A stretch of 64,000 bases of DNA, taken from the NCBI RefSeq assembly GCF_024453815.1, contig NZ_CP072934.1, forward strand, positions 1,674,001 through 1,738,000, read 5' to 3'. A program made the translations under genes and the position numbers. The notes below the pieces were generated by a model. That model saw nothing but the letters and a program-made list of their open reading frames with translations. It was not told the DNA's origin and made no database searches. This DNA comes from Corynebacterium pseudogenitalium. Its GTDB lineage: Bacteria; Actinomycetota; Actinomycetes; Mycobacteriales; Mycobacteriaceae. Positions 1-8,942 of this stretch are shown one piece after another (position 1 is the stretch's first letter; the number at the start of each line of letters is the position of its first letter).

Positions 1-1
1 T

Positions 2-481
2 CCGCACAATGACAAACAGTTGCCGAAGCACGATACCATCACGGTATTAATTGACGCTTCCTCTGTATCGCCCAGCGAAAAGCTATGGCAGGACCTGGCT
101 AATCAGTCATTGCCAAAAAATTTATTTGAGATCTGCGTAGTAGGGCCCCATAAAGTCAGGATTCCTTCAAACATTGGTCTCAACTTAATGCCACAAGTAG
201 TAGCGGTACCAGCTGGAGACGCGCTTTCGACCGATTTTGCAGTAATTATCTCTGGTCAAGACAGGTTGGAGCAGAACTATCTATTGAGCCATTGGCTATC
301 ATGCACCCCAGATGCTATCGTTCAGGACTCTGAATCATTCGTAACAAGCAGAACCACCGGAGCCCTCGTGCCTCATTCTGTGTGGGATGATTGGGTCAAC
401 GGTGACTTGATAGATATGTCGATTTTAGTCCTTCCCGACATGCAACAATCCAAACGCCATCGGGAACTTGGTACTTGGTAA
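2..481 (+). CDS. Glycosyltransferase-like protein, 3' part only
   Basis: The frame is open to the left edge of the window, so the true start lies outside; a TTG at 20 is only an internal possibility. The visible 160 residues begin with a beta-strand/alpha pattern (ITVLIDAS, then LWQDLANQSLPKNLFEICVVG) that resembles the first strands of a GT2 (GT-A fold) glycosyltransferase. The place where a GT2 enzyme would carry its DxD motif reads VIISGQDRL, so the catalytic Asp pair is not evident. It may be an accessory domain at the C-terminus of a larger, possibly multi-domain glycosyltransferase, or a degenerate copy. The base composition is AT-rich like the polysaccharide genes that follow. A perfect hairpin lies just after the stop. 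Assignment is tentative. Confidence 0.45.
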   Translation, partial: PHNDKQLPKHDTITVLIDASSVSPSEKLWQDLANQSLPKNLFEICVVGPHKVRIPSNIGLNLMPQVVAVPAGDALSTDFAVIISGQDRLEQNYLLSHWLSCTPDAIVQDSESFVTSRTTGALVPHSVWDDWVNGDLIDMSILVLPDMQQSKRHRELGTW

Positions 482-492
482 GTAATCCAGCA

Positions 493-527
493 CAGGTATT
501 CACTGTCACCGTATCGGTGAATACCTG
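493..527 (+). terminator. Perfect hairpin after the first gene
   Basis: An 11-base arm CAGGTATTCAC (493-503) is matched exactly by GTGAATACCTG (517-527) across a 13-base loop, 12 bases after the stop codon at 481. There is no clear T-run behind it, so it could be a weak or factor-assisted terminator. The rest of the gap to 696 shows no gene; it separates this gene from the convergent ABC-transporter operon. Confidence 0.5.
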
Positions 528-696
528 ACTTCGTGAACTTGAGTTCCAACTAAATCAATAAGAAATTAGTTTCCGCGCTAGTTCGGAGACGATGCACCCA
601 TTGCCTTGACATTAGGGATACGAAACCAAGACAAGAAAGCAAACACGCCGAAATTCGTCCTTGAGACGGCTGCAGTTACACTCTCGAGGATTGTCA

Positions 697-1545
697 TCAA
701 TCTATCAGTTCGATTTCTGGCGCAACATATCGAGAAATGACTTCCTGCAGAAACACCTCCGCTGGAGCTTTATTGTCCTTCCCTAACAGACGAGCCCACT
801 CATGATACTGAGGCGATACTTCTTCGGTCATTCCATCAGCAATAATTCTCCCCTTGTGTATCCAGATGCACCGCTCGCAATTTTTTTCAATTTGACCTAT
901 CGAGTGCGAAACTAAGAATAGGTTGCCTGCCCGATCAAGGACCTCTTCCATCCGTTTGGCGGCTTTAGCCCCGAAGGCTGCATCTCCCGTTGACAATGCT
1001 TCGTCGATAAGGAGGATATCGGGCTTAACCGCAGTTGAGATCGCAAATCCCAATCGCGCAGCCATTCCTGAGGAATACGTAGACATAGGTCGCACAATAG
1101 CTTCTTCTAGCTCAGTCCACTCCGCAATTACTGGAATCTGAGCTCTCGCTTCAGAAGGCGACATTCCCAATGCAAGACAGCCCAGATAGATATTAGACTC
1201 ACCCGAAAGACCCCCCTGCAATGCAGGTGCAACACCCATTAGCACCGGTTGAGAGCGGACTAGAATATGGCCTTCAGTGGGGACTTCGCCTCCAGAAATC
1301 AGCTTTAATAAAGTTGACTTGCCCGAGCCATTGACACCAATGATTCCAATAGATTCTCCTGCTCGGGCCACTAATGAAGCGTTAACCAATGAATCAACAA
1401 TGTGTTTGTTTCTCCCAACACGAACCGTATTCGCATCATCAGAGCGGGATTCACTAATTACATAACGCTTAGAAACGTTTTGAACAACGACATTAGCGAC
1501 CGGTTCTTGCAGCGGTTCTCGTGCGTCATCATGCAAGCCGGACAT
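697..1545 (-). CDS. ABC exporter ATP-binding subunit (Wzt/TagH-type polysaccharide export)
   Basis: This 282-residue protein is the nucleotide-binding half of a polysaccharide ABC-2 exporter. Walker A reads GVNGSGKSTLLKLI near residue 70, the signature region YSSGMAARLGFAIS near 158, and Walker B DILLIDEAL near 180, followed by the switch His in FLVSHS. The signature lacks the usual SGGQ and has SSGM, which is typical of Wzt/TagH/RfbE subunits. It has only a short C-terminal tail, so no Wzt-type glycan-binding domain is present. It overlaps the permease gene upstream by 17 bases and is the last gene of the minus-strand operon. The substrate is inferred to be a lipid-linked envelope glycan because two glycosyltransferases precede it. 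Confidence 0.88.
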   Translation of the reverse strand: MSGLHDDAREPLQEPVANVVVQNVSKRYVISESRSDDANTVRVGRNKHIVDSLVNASLVARAGESIGIIGVNGSGKSTLLKLISGGEVPTEGHILVRSQPVLMGVAPALQGGLSGESNIYLGCLALGMSPSEARAQIPVIAEWTELEEAIVRPMSTYSSGMAARLGFAISTAVKPDILLIDEALSTGDAAFGAKAAKRMEEVLDRAGNLFLVSHSIGQIEKNCERCIWIHKGRIIADGMTEEVSPQYHEWARLLGKDNKAPAEVFLQEVISRYVAPEIELID

Positions 1546-2389
1546 ACTTTTGCTCCGCTCTCCAAAAAAACAGGAACCCTACCAGCAAAGTACCCATCGT
1601 CCACAGGAGCATTATCCCCCACTCCTGAAAGTCAGGCACTGTCCCGTAAATAGTAGTGTCTCGAATCGCAGTGAGAAAAACATATCCGGGATTATGAAAC
1701 ATAACACTTTGAATCAAGGGCACATGATCAAAACGATCCAGTGAGAACATCACTCCAGATAAGAAAAACCAAGCTTGCGTTGTTATTCCAACTAGTGCCT
1801 TTGTGTCCGGCAACTCAGCAGTAATTCGTGCGGTGAGAAACATCAATCCGCAACCAAATAGGTGAATCATAACATAGAGCGGAATCACAAGAAGTGTAGT
1901 CCAAGTCGGAGGCTTGCCCCATTGCGTAAGAAAAGCCAAAGCAATTGCCACTAACGCTGGCAGCAAATTGTCAATCGCCGCGCGGAGCGTCTGGGAAAAA
2001 ACAAGTGCAGCGCGAGGAAAGGCGAACGCTTGGATCATAGCCCTAGAGCCTCGAATGAGTCCACTACCGGCTGAAAATAGCCCTGTCATCATCTGCATAA
2101 ATATCATGCCTAGGAACAAGTAGCCGACAAAATTTTCGATTCCACGAGATGTCCGAAACAGCACTCCAAACAGAAAACCATAAAAAATGACACCCAAAAT
2201 CGGGTTCACAATCAGCCAAAGCTTCCAGAGCCGATAGTCTCGGGTTGAGCGTAGCGCTTTAGACCGCGCCTCGGCGATGATGAAGAAGCGTCTTACCCAC
2301 AGCTGTTGCACATACTCGATCAGGCTCGGCCTTGGATTAAGCGGTTTCAATCCCTCAAGCGGGACCACGATAGGGTTTGAATCGCTCAC
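1529..2389 (-). CDS. ABC-2 type polysaccharide exporter permease (Wzm/TagG-type)
   Basis: A 286-residue integral membrane protein with about six hydrophobic segments. The N-terminal cytoplasmic helix (YVQQLWVRRFFIIAEARSKA) followed by RLWKLWLIVNPILGVIFYG is the usual beginning of ABC-2 permeases of the Wzm/TagG/RfbD group. The segment GVMFSLDRFDHVP, just before a hydrophobic stretch, is likewise typical. It pairs with the ATPase whose gene overlaps its end and together they would flip a lipid-linked glycan across the cytoplasmic membrane. The gene lies 56 bases downstream of the GT2/GT4 fusion in the same operon. Substrate unknown. Confidence 0.87.
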   Translation of the reverse strand: MSDSNPIVVPLEGLKPLNPRPSLIEYVQQLWVRRFFIIAEARSKALRSTRDYRLWKLWLIVNPILGVIFYGFLFGVLFRTSRGIENFVGYLFLGMIFMQMMTGLFSAGSGLIRGSRAMIQAFAFPRAALVFSQTLRAAIDNLLPALVAIALAFLTQWGKPPTWTTLLVIPLYVMIHLFGCGLMFLTARITAELPDTKALVGITTQAWFFLSGVMFSLDRFDHVPLIQSVMFHNPGYVFLTAIRDTTIYGTVPDFQEWGIMLLWTMGTLLVGFLFFWRAEQKYVRLA

Positions 2390-2445
2390 TGAGATCGCGT
2401 CCCTCCAATTTGTACCAACTGTTACGGCATAAAACTACAAGTATG

Positions 2446-4524
2446 TTACCCCAGCTGACCGTACAGCTGAAAAAGCACTTCCCGAATGCTGGCATCATCC
2501 CCCACGGAACTCACGAAGTCCAGAGGCATTTCCGACAGCGGGGATCCTGGTTGCACGATTCCCCATACCGGAGCATTGGAGGCGCAATAATCAGCATATT
2601 TTGACGGTAGGAACGGGTTCTTTCCGAACGCTACTTGACCTACGAAAGCATCCGCTACGAGAAGCACGTCGAACAGATCGGAGCTCGCAAGAAAATCCAA
2701 GTAATTCAAGTACGGATACGGTCGAACATCAATCGTGCTCTCTGATTCCCAGAGCACTCGGTTCACGCTTTCTGGGTCACTACAGTAGACGTGAAGTACA
2801 AAGCTATTTCGGATTTCTTCGTCAAGCCCCTCAAGTACTTGTACGACGCCACCTATGCCGCGGTTCCTGTAAAAGCTTCCAAAATATCCAATATTGATTT
2901 TGCCTGGGACGACTTGTGATTGTTGGGTTCCCAGCGAGAAAAGCTCTCTCGACGGCTTAATCTGATTTCGAATAACAGATTTAGCTACTACAAATTCCTG
3001 AAGATCCTGCGGGTACGGTGAGAGCATTACGCTTCGTTGATTATCGTTAGTAAAAACTATCCGATCGGCAAGGATGAATGTTGCAAGTTCTGTCAGAACA
3101 AAGTGGCTGGGTATCGCTAGGCCAGCCCAATCGCTTTCTCTGATAGCCTTCTTCAACTTATGTGTAACGAATCCCGGCGTTATTTTTCCGACTCGTAAAT
3201 CCCCAGAAATTCCATACCGAAGTGGATCAGAGAATTCAGCTTCCCACGAGATAGCCGGGTGCTGCAACTTCACCAAACACGACGCAACGTGCGAAGCAGA
3301 CCATAACGCACGCGAATACAGCTTTTCATAACCATTATTCGTCTTAGACCAGCTCTCTGCTTGTTTCGCGGCCCTTCGTGCGAAAGCACATATCAATGGC
3401 CATGAAGAAAACGAGGGAGCGACTGCAATCTCAGCTCTTCTACCCACAAAGGGTTCGACAACCAGTGAGGTTGAAGCATCTTTTTTGCGCACTTGAGACA
3501 TATCCGCATGTATTACGTCGACGAGCTCACCTTGGTTCGCAATTGTTTTGGCGACAGCGTTTGCGGAGGGATCTGCGTACGGAGGAAAACAATAGGAAAT
3601 AACCAGCTTCTTCGATCTATCTGCTCGCAGCCCCTCCCAGTCCAAACTATCGATCTTCAGCGCAACTGCAAGCGTGATCGCCTCATCCAACTGGTTAGGA
3701 TGCTGAGTGAGAAATCGTTCTATAAAACTAAACTGTGCACGAACCAGAGCTTCCATAGCCGATAGACCCGCAGCAGGAATCTCAATTGACCGGAGTCGGC
3801 TAATAACTTTCAGCCGTTGGGCAACGCAGAAGTCGAAAGTCAAATTCTGCCGTGAGACGGACCCTTCCCGCTGTGTTCTCAGATATCCAGCGTCTTCAGT
3901 GTCGTCAGGAATGCACACTTTCAGGTCGGGCGTCGCCAGTAAGTGAGCAAAAAAGACAACGTCTTCGCCTGACTGAAGATCTTCCGGGTACCTAAATGCC
4001 AATAAGGTCTCACTTGAGATGATCTTACAGGCGTTAAATCCCAATACCCACGGTATGCTGGCAATTGATTGCACAGTTCCTTTCAAAGCCATAGTCCGCA
4101 ACGCCAGGCTTGACGAACACAAATGCTTATCGCTAACAACATCAACAATGGGTAACAAAGCACATACTTTCGGCCGGACAGCTTTCAGTCCAACCTCCAA
4201 GAACCTAGGCTCAAATGCATCATCATCGTCGAGAAATGTCACATATTGTCTTAAAACGGACGCTAAACCAATATTTCGGGCTATGCCAGCTCCTGATCGG
4301 GTACTAGTAAGCACCCGGATGTTTAACGTACGATGTTGCTCACGGAACTTTTCGATGAGCAACCTGCTACCGTCATCGGGTCCATTGAGAACGAACAGCA
4401 CCTCAAAGAGTTTATGGTCAAGTGTTTGATTCAGTAAAGACTCCAGAACCCGGGGCAGTCTTTTTCCCCCTCGGTATGTTGGAACGATAACACTTATTCC
4501 TGGTCGGAACCTTCGCAATGACAT
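2446..4524 (-). CDS. Two-domain glycosyltransferase: GT2 fused to GT-B-like domain
   Basis: A 692-residue protein. Residues 1-230 form a GT2 domain: ISVIVPTYRGG at the start, RSGAGIARNIGL, and the acidic DxD-type motif FLDDDDAFEP near 98. Residues about 305-690 look like a GT-B enzyme of the GT4 type: SYCFPPYADPSANAVA resembles the N-terminal loop of GT4 enzymes, and INIGYFGSFYRNRG near 548 begins the C-terminal Rossmann half, followed by FLPSKYADY, which takes the place of the donor-binding E-x7-E region. The fusion would allow two successive sugar additions, but whether both halves are active cannot be told. The gene begins exactly at the stop of the preceding gene (TGATG overlap), which indicates translational coupling within the envelope-glycan operon. 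Confidence 0.8.
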   Translation of the reverse strand: MSLRRFRPGISVIVPTYRGGKRLPRVLESLLNQTLDHKLFEVLFVLNGPDDGSRLLIEKFREQHRTLNIRVLTSTRSGAGIARNIGLASVLRQYVTFLDDDDAFEPRFLEVGLKAVRPKVCALLPIVDVVSDKHLCSSSLALRTMALKGTVQSIASIPWVLGFNACKIISSETLLAFRYPEDLQSGEDVVFFAHLLATPDLKVCIPDDTEDAGYLRTQREGSVSRQNLTFDFCVAQRLKVISRLRSIEIPAAGLSAMEALVRAQFSFIERFLTQHPNQLDEAITLAVALKIDSLDWEGLRADRSKKLVISYCFPPYADPSANAVAKTIANQGELVDVIHADMSQVRKKDASTSLVVEPFVGRRAEIAVAPSFSSWPLICAFARRAAKQAESWSKTNNGYEKLYSRALWSASHVASCLVKLQHPAISWEAEFSDPLRYGISGDLRVGKITPGFVTHKLKKAIRESDWAGLAIPSHFVLTELATFILADRIVFTNDNQRSVMLSPYPQDLQEFVVAKSVIRNQIKPSRELFSLGTQQSQVVPGKINIGYFGSFYRNRGIGGVVQVLEGLDEEIRNSFVLHVYCSDPESVNRVLWESESTIDVRPYPYLNYLDFLASSDLFDVLLVADAFVGQVAFGKNPFLPSKYADYCASNAPVWGIVQPGSPLSEMPLDFVSSVGDDASIREVLFQLYGQLG

Positions 4525-5120
4525 CAGCGAATCTTCTCCAGCAATTTGTACAAAACAGCAACCACACCTTTTGGTAGGTACTCCTTCAACGGTTTCGCGT
4601 AAGGAGTGATGACGTTAATAAACAATGTCCCAAAGCCAGACGCATTACGTGGCGGTTGAGCCAACACCGGGGGTGCCGTCTCCGTTTTTGCTTCCGCAAC
4701 ATAGACAGCCAACTCGATGCCCCGTAGCAGATCAGTGGCAGGCCTTCCCCTGTTCTCTTCTGGCTGCATCAATAGTTTCAGCCAGTTTCCATCTGAGTTT
4801 ATGCCTACAATTGTCAAAGCTCTCCCATTACGCAAGCAATCACACAAGTTGGATAGATTTTGAGAATCGACCCAGTACTCAAAACTTGCAAGATTCTTGA
4901 TTTCTGGCCGCAGGACGCTTTCTTCCGCGGGAGCATTTACAAAGATAGTCCGCGCACCGGGTTGAACTTCCTCGAAGCGAACGGATTTGTGGAACTCCGC
5001 ATCCCCAAGATCCTCACCCAGGACTATTGGTTGATCAGCACGTGGAAGAATTACGCACGTATCTTCCCTCTTAGCACTTCCTGCAACGTTATAAGGTTCT
5101 GCACTGAGAACAGTAATCAT
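4524..5120 (-). CDS. Unknown protein of the polysaccharide operon
   Basis: A 198-residue protein that I do not recognise. It lacks a signal peptide; the only moderately hydrophobic stretch is near the C-terminus (FGTLFINVITPYAKPLKEYL), followed by a basic amphipathic end (LYKLLEKIR) that could touch the membrane. The middle contains a YWVDSQNLSNLCDCLRNGRA segment with two close cysteines. It overlaps the GT4 gene upstream by four bases (ATGA) and the GT2/GT4 gene downstream by one base, so it is made in step with both glycosyltransferases and may be an accessory subunit of one of them. Confidence 0.7.
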   Translation of the reverse strand: MITVLSAEPYNVAGSAKREDTCVILPRADQPIVLGEDLGDAEFHKSVRFEEVQPGARTIFVNAPAEESVLRPEIKNLASFEYWVDSQNLSNLCDCLRNGRALTIVGINSDGNWLKLLMQPEENRGRPATDLLRGIELAVYVAEAKTETAPPVLAQPPRNASGFGTLFINVITPYAKPLKEYLPKGVVAVLYKLLEKIR

Positions 5121-6424
5121 CTACAATTCTTTCGTTCGACCTCATCGATAACTTCCAGCAAATTTGTCGGTACCTCTTCGTCACGTTGACGCCTCACCCA
5201 TTTCCGGCCCGCATCGGAAACCGACAACAACTCTGGATGCCTTGATAATTCCGCCCACAAATTTGCAAGCTCATTTGGTTTTTCAGGCTCGACCACGTGC
5301 CCTGCCCCGAGCTCCGTTATTAGATCACGTGCCTCTCCAGTCACGACGCCACTAATGTGTACACCGAGCTCCATTAATTCATATGTTTTCGACGGTATCG
5401 CGCGCTCTAGAGCTCCCCAGTCGGTCAAATGCACTAGCCCCGTATCGGCCCAGTCGTAATACTCGCGAAGCTCATCAGCAGGTAAACGGTGATGAAACTC
5501 AACATCCAGACCAAGCTCCTCCGCTTTCTCATGCAGGGCATACCACGCAGCTCCATCTCCGATTAATCGAAGCTTCAGATCTATTCCGGCATCTCTTGCC
5601 ATTCTTGCAGCGATCAAGGCATTCTCCAGTTTTTGCGCACGCCCTAATGTTCCTGCATATAAGACTCGGAGGGAGGAACTCTTACTTCTTTCTACCGATC
5701 TCTCCGAGTCTGACTTAGGCGGAAATACGTTCCGGATAACTCGCAAAACTGGGCGCTGGCACTCCGGAAGATGCGTGAATGTTTCAGATAAATGATCAGC
5801 TTCCTTTTGTGATGTGACAATAATACCGCTAGCGTTCTTCAACGATAAGTTCATGGACTTTTCCGTCGCACTTGACAAAAGCTGTAGCGGTCCTATACTC
5901 AACAATTTTTCTCGTAGCGTCCTTTTACCTACCCCGGAATTCCAGCTCTTGCTTTCCCTTAGAAGATCGGGCCATGCGTCCCTTAAGTCCAATACGTACG
6001 GCACACCGTGCAATCGAGCGACCAAAGCAGCAATGACAGAAGTAGGTAACGCCGGCACCGTACCTATTACGAGATCTGGACGAAGCTCTCTAGCGCGTTT
6101 GCCAGGCATAACATGCAATGCGATCATCGAGAGCGCGACAAAGGCTTGATTAAAAATACGTTGCGTGAGGGAATTACCCGCCGGAAAAAACCCGGACCTA
6201 ATTATTCTTTCACCGGAAGGACCAGTCTCCTCCGTGGCGTGAGACCGCCATCCTTGAGTATCTTTCCAATACTTAAAGGAGGTTTTCCTCTCATAATGTG
6301 GAGGAGGCGCAATAACGGTAACCTGATGGCCATTACGGACTAAAATCTTTGTCAACCACGCCCAGCGTCGCTGTGGTACCCCATTTTCTGGATACCAATA
6401 CTGAGACAAGATGAGGATCTTCAA
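5117..6424 (-). CDS. GT4 family glycosyltransferase (WbuB-like)
   Basis: A 435-residue GT-B fold retaining glycosyltransferase. The N-terminus KILILSQYWYPENGVPQRR is characteristic of the WbuB/WbpY-like group that adds amino sugars during surface polysaccharide assembly. The C-terminal donor-binding half starts at VLYAGTLGRAQ near 255, has LIGDGAAW near 288 and the E-x7-E-like segment IPSKTYELMELGV near 347. It is the first gene of the five-gene minus-strand operon; its start codon lies about 160 bases from the insertion sequence that follows, so the operon promoter must lie in 6425-6594 or in the element. The donor sugar may be linked to the wecB product (UDP-ManNAc) encoded nearby; this is inference. 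Confidence 0.87.
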   Translation of the reverse strand: MKILILSQYWYPENGVPQRRWAWLTKILVRNGHQVTVIAPPPHYERKTSFKYWKDTQGWRSHATEETGPSGERIIRSGFFPAGNSLTQRIFNQAFVALSMIALHVMPGKRARELRPDLVIGTVPALPTSVIAALVARLHGVPYVLDLRDAWPDLLRESKSWNSGVGKRTLREKLLSIGPLQLLSSATEKSMNLSLKNASGIIVTSQKEADHLSETFTHLPECQRPVLRVIRNVFPPKSDSERSVERSKSSSLRVLYAGTLGRAQKLENALIAARMARDAGIDLKLRLIGDGAAWYALHEKAEELGLDVEFHHRLPADELREYYDWADTGLVHLTDWGALERAIPSKTYELMELGVHISGVVTGEARDLITELGAGHVVEPEKPNELANLWAELSRHPELLSVSDAGRKWVRRQRDEEVPTNLLEVIDEVERKNCR

Positions 6425-6581
6425 TGCACTAAAATTCTTTCGCGTGGCATAACCAAAATTCTGACATTCAGCTTACATATGTAGGCCTTGCAAACGTTAT
6501 TTCCCTTGTATCTCCCATAGCATCCAGACTCTCGACTTTCTCCCGCGTGTTGGGCCCAAAAGCTATTTGGGTCACTGTACA

Positions 6582-6594
6582 TCTAGACTGCGTA
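6582..6594. repeat. Left target-site duplication of the IS481-family element
   Basis: TCTAGACTGCGTA is repeated at 10907-10919. The shared stretch is 19 bases in all (6579-6597 and 10904-10922). Six of these are counted here as element ends, because both ends then begin with the TGTG typical of IS481 elements. The CTAG core fits the known preference of IS481-type transposases. Confidence 0.8.
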
Positions 6595-6690
6595 TGTGAT
6601 GTCTAGGGACTTTTTGGACACGGAGTCCAGGATGTTTTTGGACGGGATGTCTAGTGGCTTTTTGGACGGTTACGGCGGTGGAATAGCCGG

Positions 6691-7154
6691 ATGGCTATTC
6701 CATTGCATAAACGTAGAAAGGTCGCAGATTTCGATCCCGTTCGTGACGGCAAGACGGTCACACAGTTTTGCAAAGAATTGGGGATCTCGCGACAGACGTA
6801 CCACAACATCAAAAACCGGATAGCGCAGAAAGGCCGAGCAGGTATCGTGCCGGATTCGACTGCCCCGAAGAATCCGATGAAGAAATTTGACGAGGCCGAC
6901 AAAATCGCAGTCATTCACGCCAGGCAACAGTTGATGGAACAAGGCTTGGATTATGGCCCTTGGTCGATCTACTACTTCTTGTTCGACTCTGTCGGTGCAG
7001 ATCGCACCCCATCGCGGTCCACAATCGCCTCGTGGCTGTATGAGCTGGGATTTGTTGATGCCAATGCCCGCAAACGGCCGCGGAGTTCCTATAAGCGCTT
7101 CGCCCGTGATTTCGTCGGTGAACTCTGGCAAATCGATGGACTGGTCTATCGCCT
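6691..7154 (+). pseudogene. IS481-family transposase, N-terminal part (interrupted)
   Basis: The first 154 codons of an IS481/rve-type transposase: a helix-turn-helix region (VTQFCKELGISRQTYHNIKNR near residue 25) and the beginning of the DDE core with the first Asp in LWQIDGLVYR. The frame then runs into the IS21-family element and stops at 7188. Joining base 7154 to 9820 restores an uninterrupted 487-residue protein reading LVYRLFDHAHTHVTIY across the junction, so the gene was intact before the second insertion. Confidence 0.9.
7148..7154. repeat. Left target-site duplication of the IS21-family element
   Basis: ATCGCCT occurs at 7148-7154 and again at 9813-9819, immediately outside the two TGTT ends. 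Seven bases falls within the 4-8 base range of IS21 elements. Removing one copy plus the element restores the transposase frame exactly. Confidence 0.92.
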
Positions 7155-7298
7155 TGTTGCGACCGGCTATTTGGTAGCAGTGTCGTGACTATCCGGTAGC
7201 ACGACAGTGAGTATCTGGTAGCGCTGCACATCTCCTCACGTTCATACTTCCGGTAGCCACACCACACGGGTGTGGCATCAACCGGAAGGAGTCCGCTC

Positions 7299-8942
7299 AT
7301 GACGGATTACCGCGCGATAATGACGTTGCTGATCAAACAGCGTTCTTATCGCCAAATAGAACAACAACTCGGGTGCTCGCACCGTGCAATCGCACGCGCG
7401 AACCACACACTGCGAACCTGTGGATTTAGCACCGTTGAACAAGTCGCAGCGCTGACAGACAACGAGCTAGACGAGTTGTTCGTTGACAAACGAAGTACCG
7501 GGCAAGGTGAATTCGTCCCGATTGACTTCGAAAAAGTCGTCAAAGCCCGCACAGGACGTACAAAGCAGACCCTGCAAGTCTTATGGGCACGCTACACCAC
7601 CGCCCCAGCCGGTCCGGGGCAGCGTCACTACAGCTACGACAGGTTCCGTCAACTTGTCGCAGCACATGTCGACGCGACCGGGCTTTCAGCACGCATCACC
7701 CATGCACCAGGACACACCATGCAAGTCGACTGGGCAGGCACCAAGATGCGACTGTTTGACCCAATCGGGAAACCGGGTGCCAGAGTCAGTATCTTTGTTG
7801 CCTCTCTTCCATATTCAGGGATGCTGTTTGCCTGTGCGTGTGCTGACCAACGCCAACAGGCCTGGCTTGATGCTCACCGGTGTGCATTCGAATACTTCGG
7901 TGGTGTCTGCCAAGTCGTCGTGCCTGATAACGCGTCGACTGCGTCGAACGCAATCAGTACGTCAGATAGAAACCGGAAGGTCAATGACACCTACGAACAG
8001 TTCTTGGAGCACTACAACACTGCAGCTCTTCCTGCCCGCCCGCGTCGACCGAAAGATAAAGCGAATGTGGAAGCCGCAGTCAAAATCGTCACACACAAGA
8101 TCATCCATGCACTCGATGGTCACCAGTGTGTTGATCTTGACGAGCTCAATGACAAGATTGTCAGCCTTGTCGATGCAATGAACGATGCCACGCCGTTTCG
8201 GAGTCAGCAATCAAGCCGCCGGGACCTGTTTGAAACCTATGAGCAGCATCTTCTTGCCGATCTGCCGCAAACACCATGGCAGCACACCGAATGGAAACGC
8301 GCGAAAGCCGCACCAGATTTCCACATCATTGTTGCCACGGTGCGCTACTCGGTACCGCATCAACTCGTTGGGCGCACCGTCGATGTGCGTATCACCGGCC
8401 AGGTACTGACAGTCTTTGATGCAGGTCAAACCGTTGCAACCCACCGGGTTTCACATACACGCGGGGCCTATGTCACTGACTGTGACCACATTCCCTCAGG
8501 CATGGATACCACACGCGGGTTGTGGACGAGTGAGTACTTCTACCGTGAAGCCAGCAAAGTTGGGCCGGCAACACGCAAAGTCATCGAAGAGCTCATCGCA
8601 GCAAAAGCAATCCCGGCCCAGGCTTATCAGTCGTGTCGCAACGTGTTGTCGATGGGCAAACACGCCAACAAACCCATTTTGGAAGAGGCCTGCCTGCGCC
8701 TGACAGCCAATGATGGCAGCCGACGTGCCGTGTCCTATACCGCAGTAAAAAACATGATGGCCGCGGTACGCAAAGAGCACACCACCCGACCCCGCGGGTT
8801 CGACCAAGCACAACGCACTACTACACCAATCTTGCCTGATTCGGCTGTGATTGAACATCGCGATACCACTGGGGCACTACTTGGCGGCGCAGACCAGTTC
8901 AGCATGGACAACCTTATGAAGAAAGGAACCCGAAACACATGA
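7299..8942 (+). CDS. istA: IS21-family transposase IstA
   Basis: A 547-residue cointegrase/transposase. The start is placed at the ATG at 7299 because GGAAGGAG lies a few bases upstream; a GTG at 7272 in the same frame has no such site. It has an N-terminal helix-turn-helix (LIKQRSYRQIEQQLGCSHRA), and the DDE residues can be read: Asp in MQVDWAGTKM, Asp in VVPDNAST, and Glu in DKANVEAAV. The C-terminal part contains the usual beta-barrel region (VRYSVPHQLVGRTVDVRI). The gene appears intact and overlaps istB by four bases. Confidence 0.92.
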   Translation: MTDYRAIMTLLIKQRSYRQIEQQLGCSHRAIARANHTLRTCGFSTVEQVAALTDNELDELFVDKRSTGQGEFVPIDFEKVVKARTGRTKQTLQVLWARYTTAPAGPGQRHYSYDRFRQLVAAHVDATGLSARITHAPGHTMQVDWAGTKMRLFDPIGKPGARVSIFVASLPYSGMLFACACADQRQQAWLDAHRCAFEYFGGVCQVVVPDNASTASNAISTSDRNRKVNDTYEQFLEHYNTAALPARPRRPKDKANVEAAVKIVTHKIIHALDGHQCVDLDELNDKIVSLVDAMNDATPFRSQQSSRRDLFETYEQHLLADLPQTPWQHTEWKRAKAAPDFHIIVATVRYSVPHQLVGRTVDVRITGQVLTVFDAGQTVATHRVSHTRGAYVTDCDHIPSGMDTTRGLWTSEYFYREASKVGPATRKVIEELIAAKAIPAQAYQSCRNVLSMGKHANKPILEEACLRLTANDGSRRAVSYTAVKNMMAAVRKEHTTRPRGFDQAQRTTTPILPDSAVIEHRDTTGALLGGADQFSMDNLMKKGTRNT

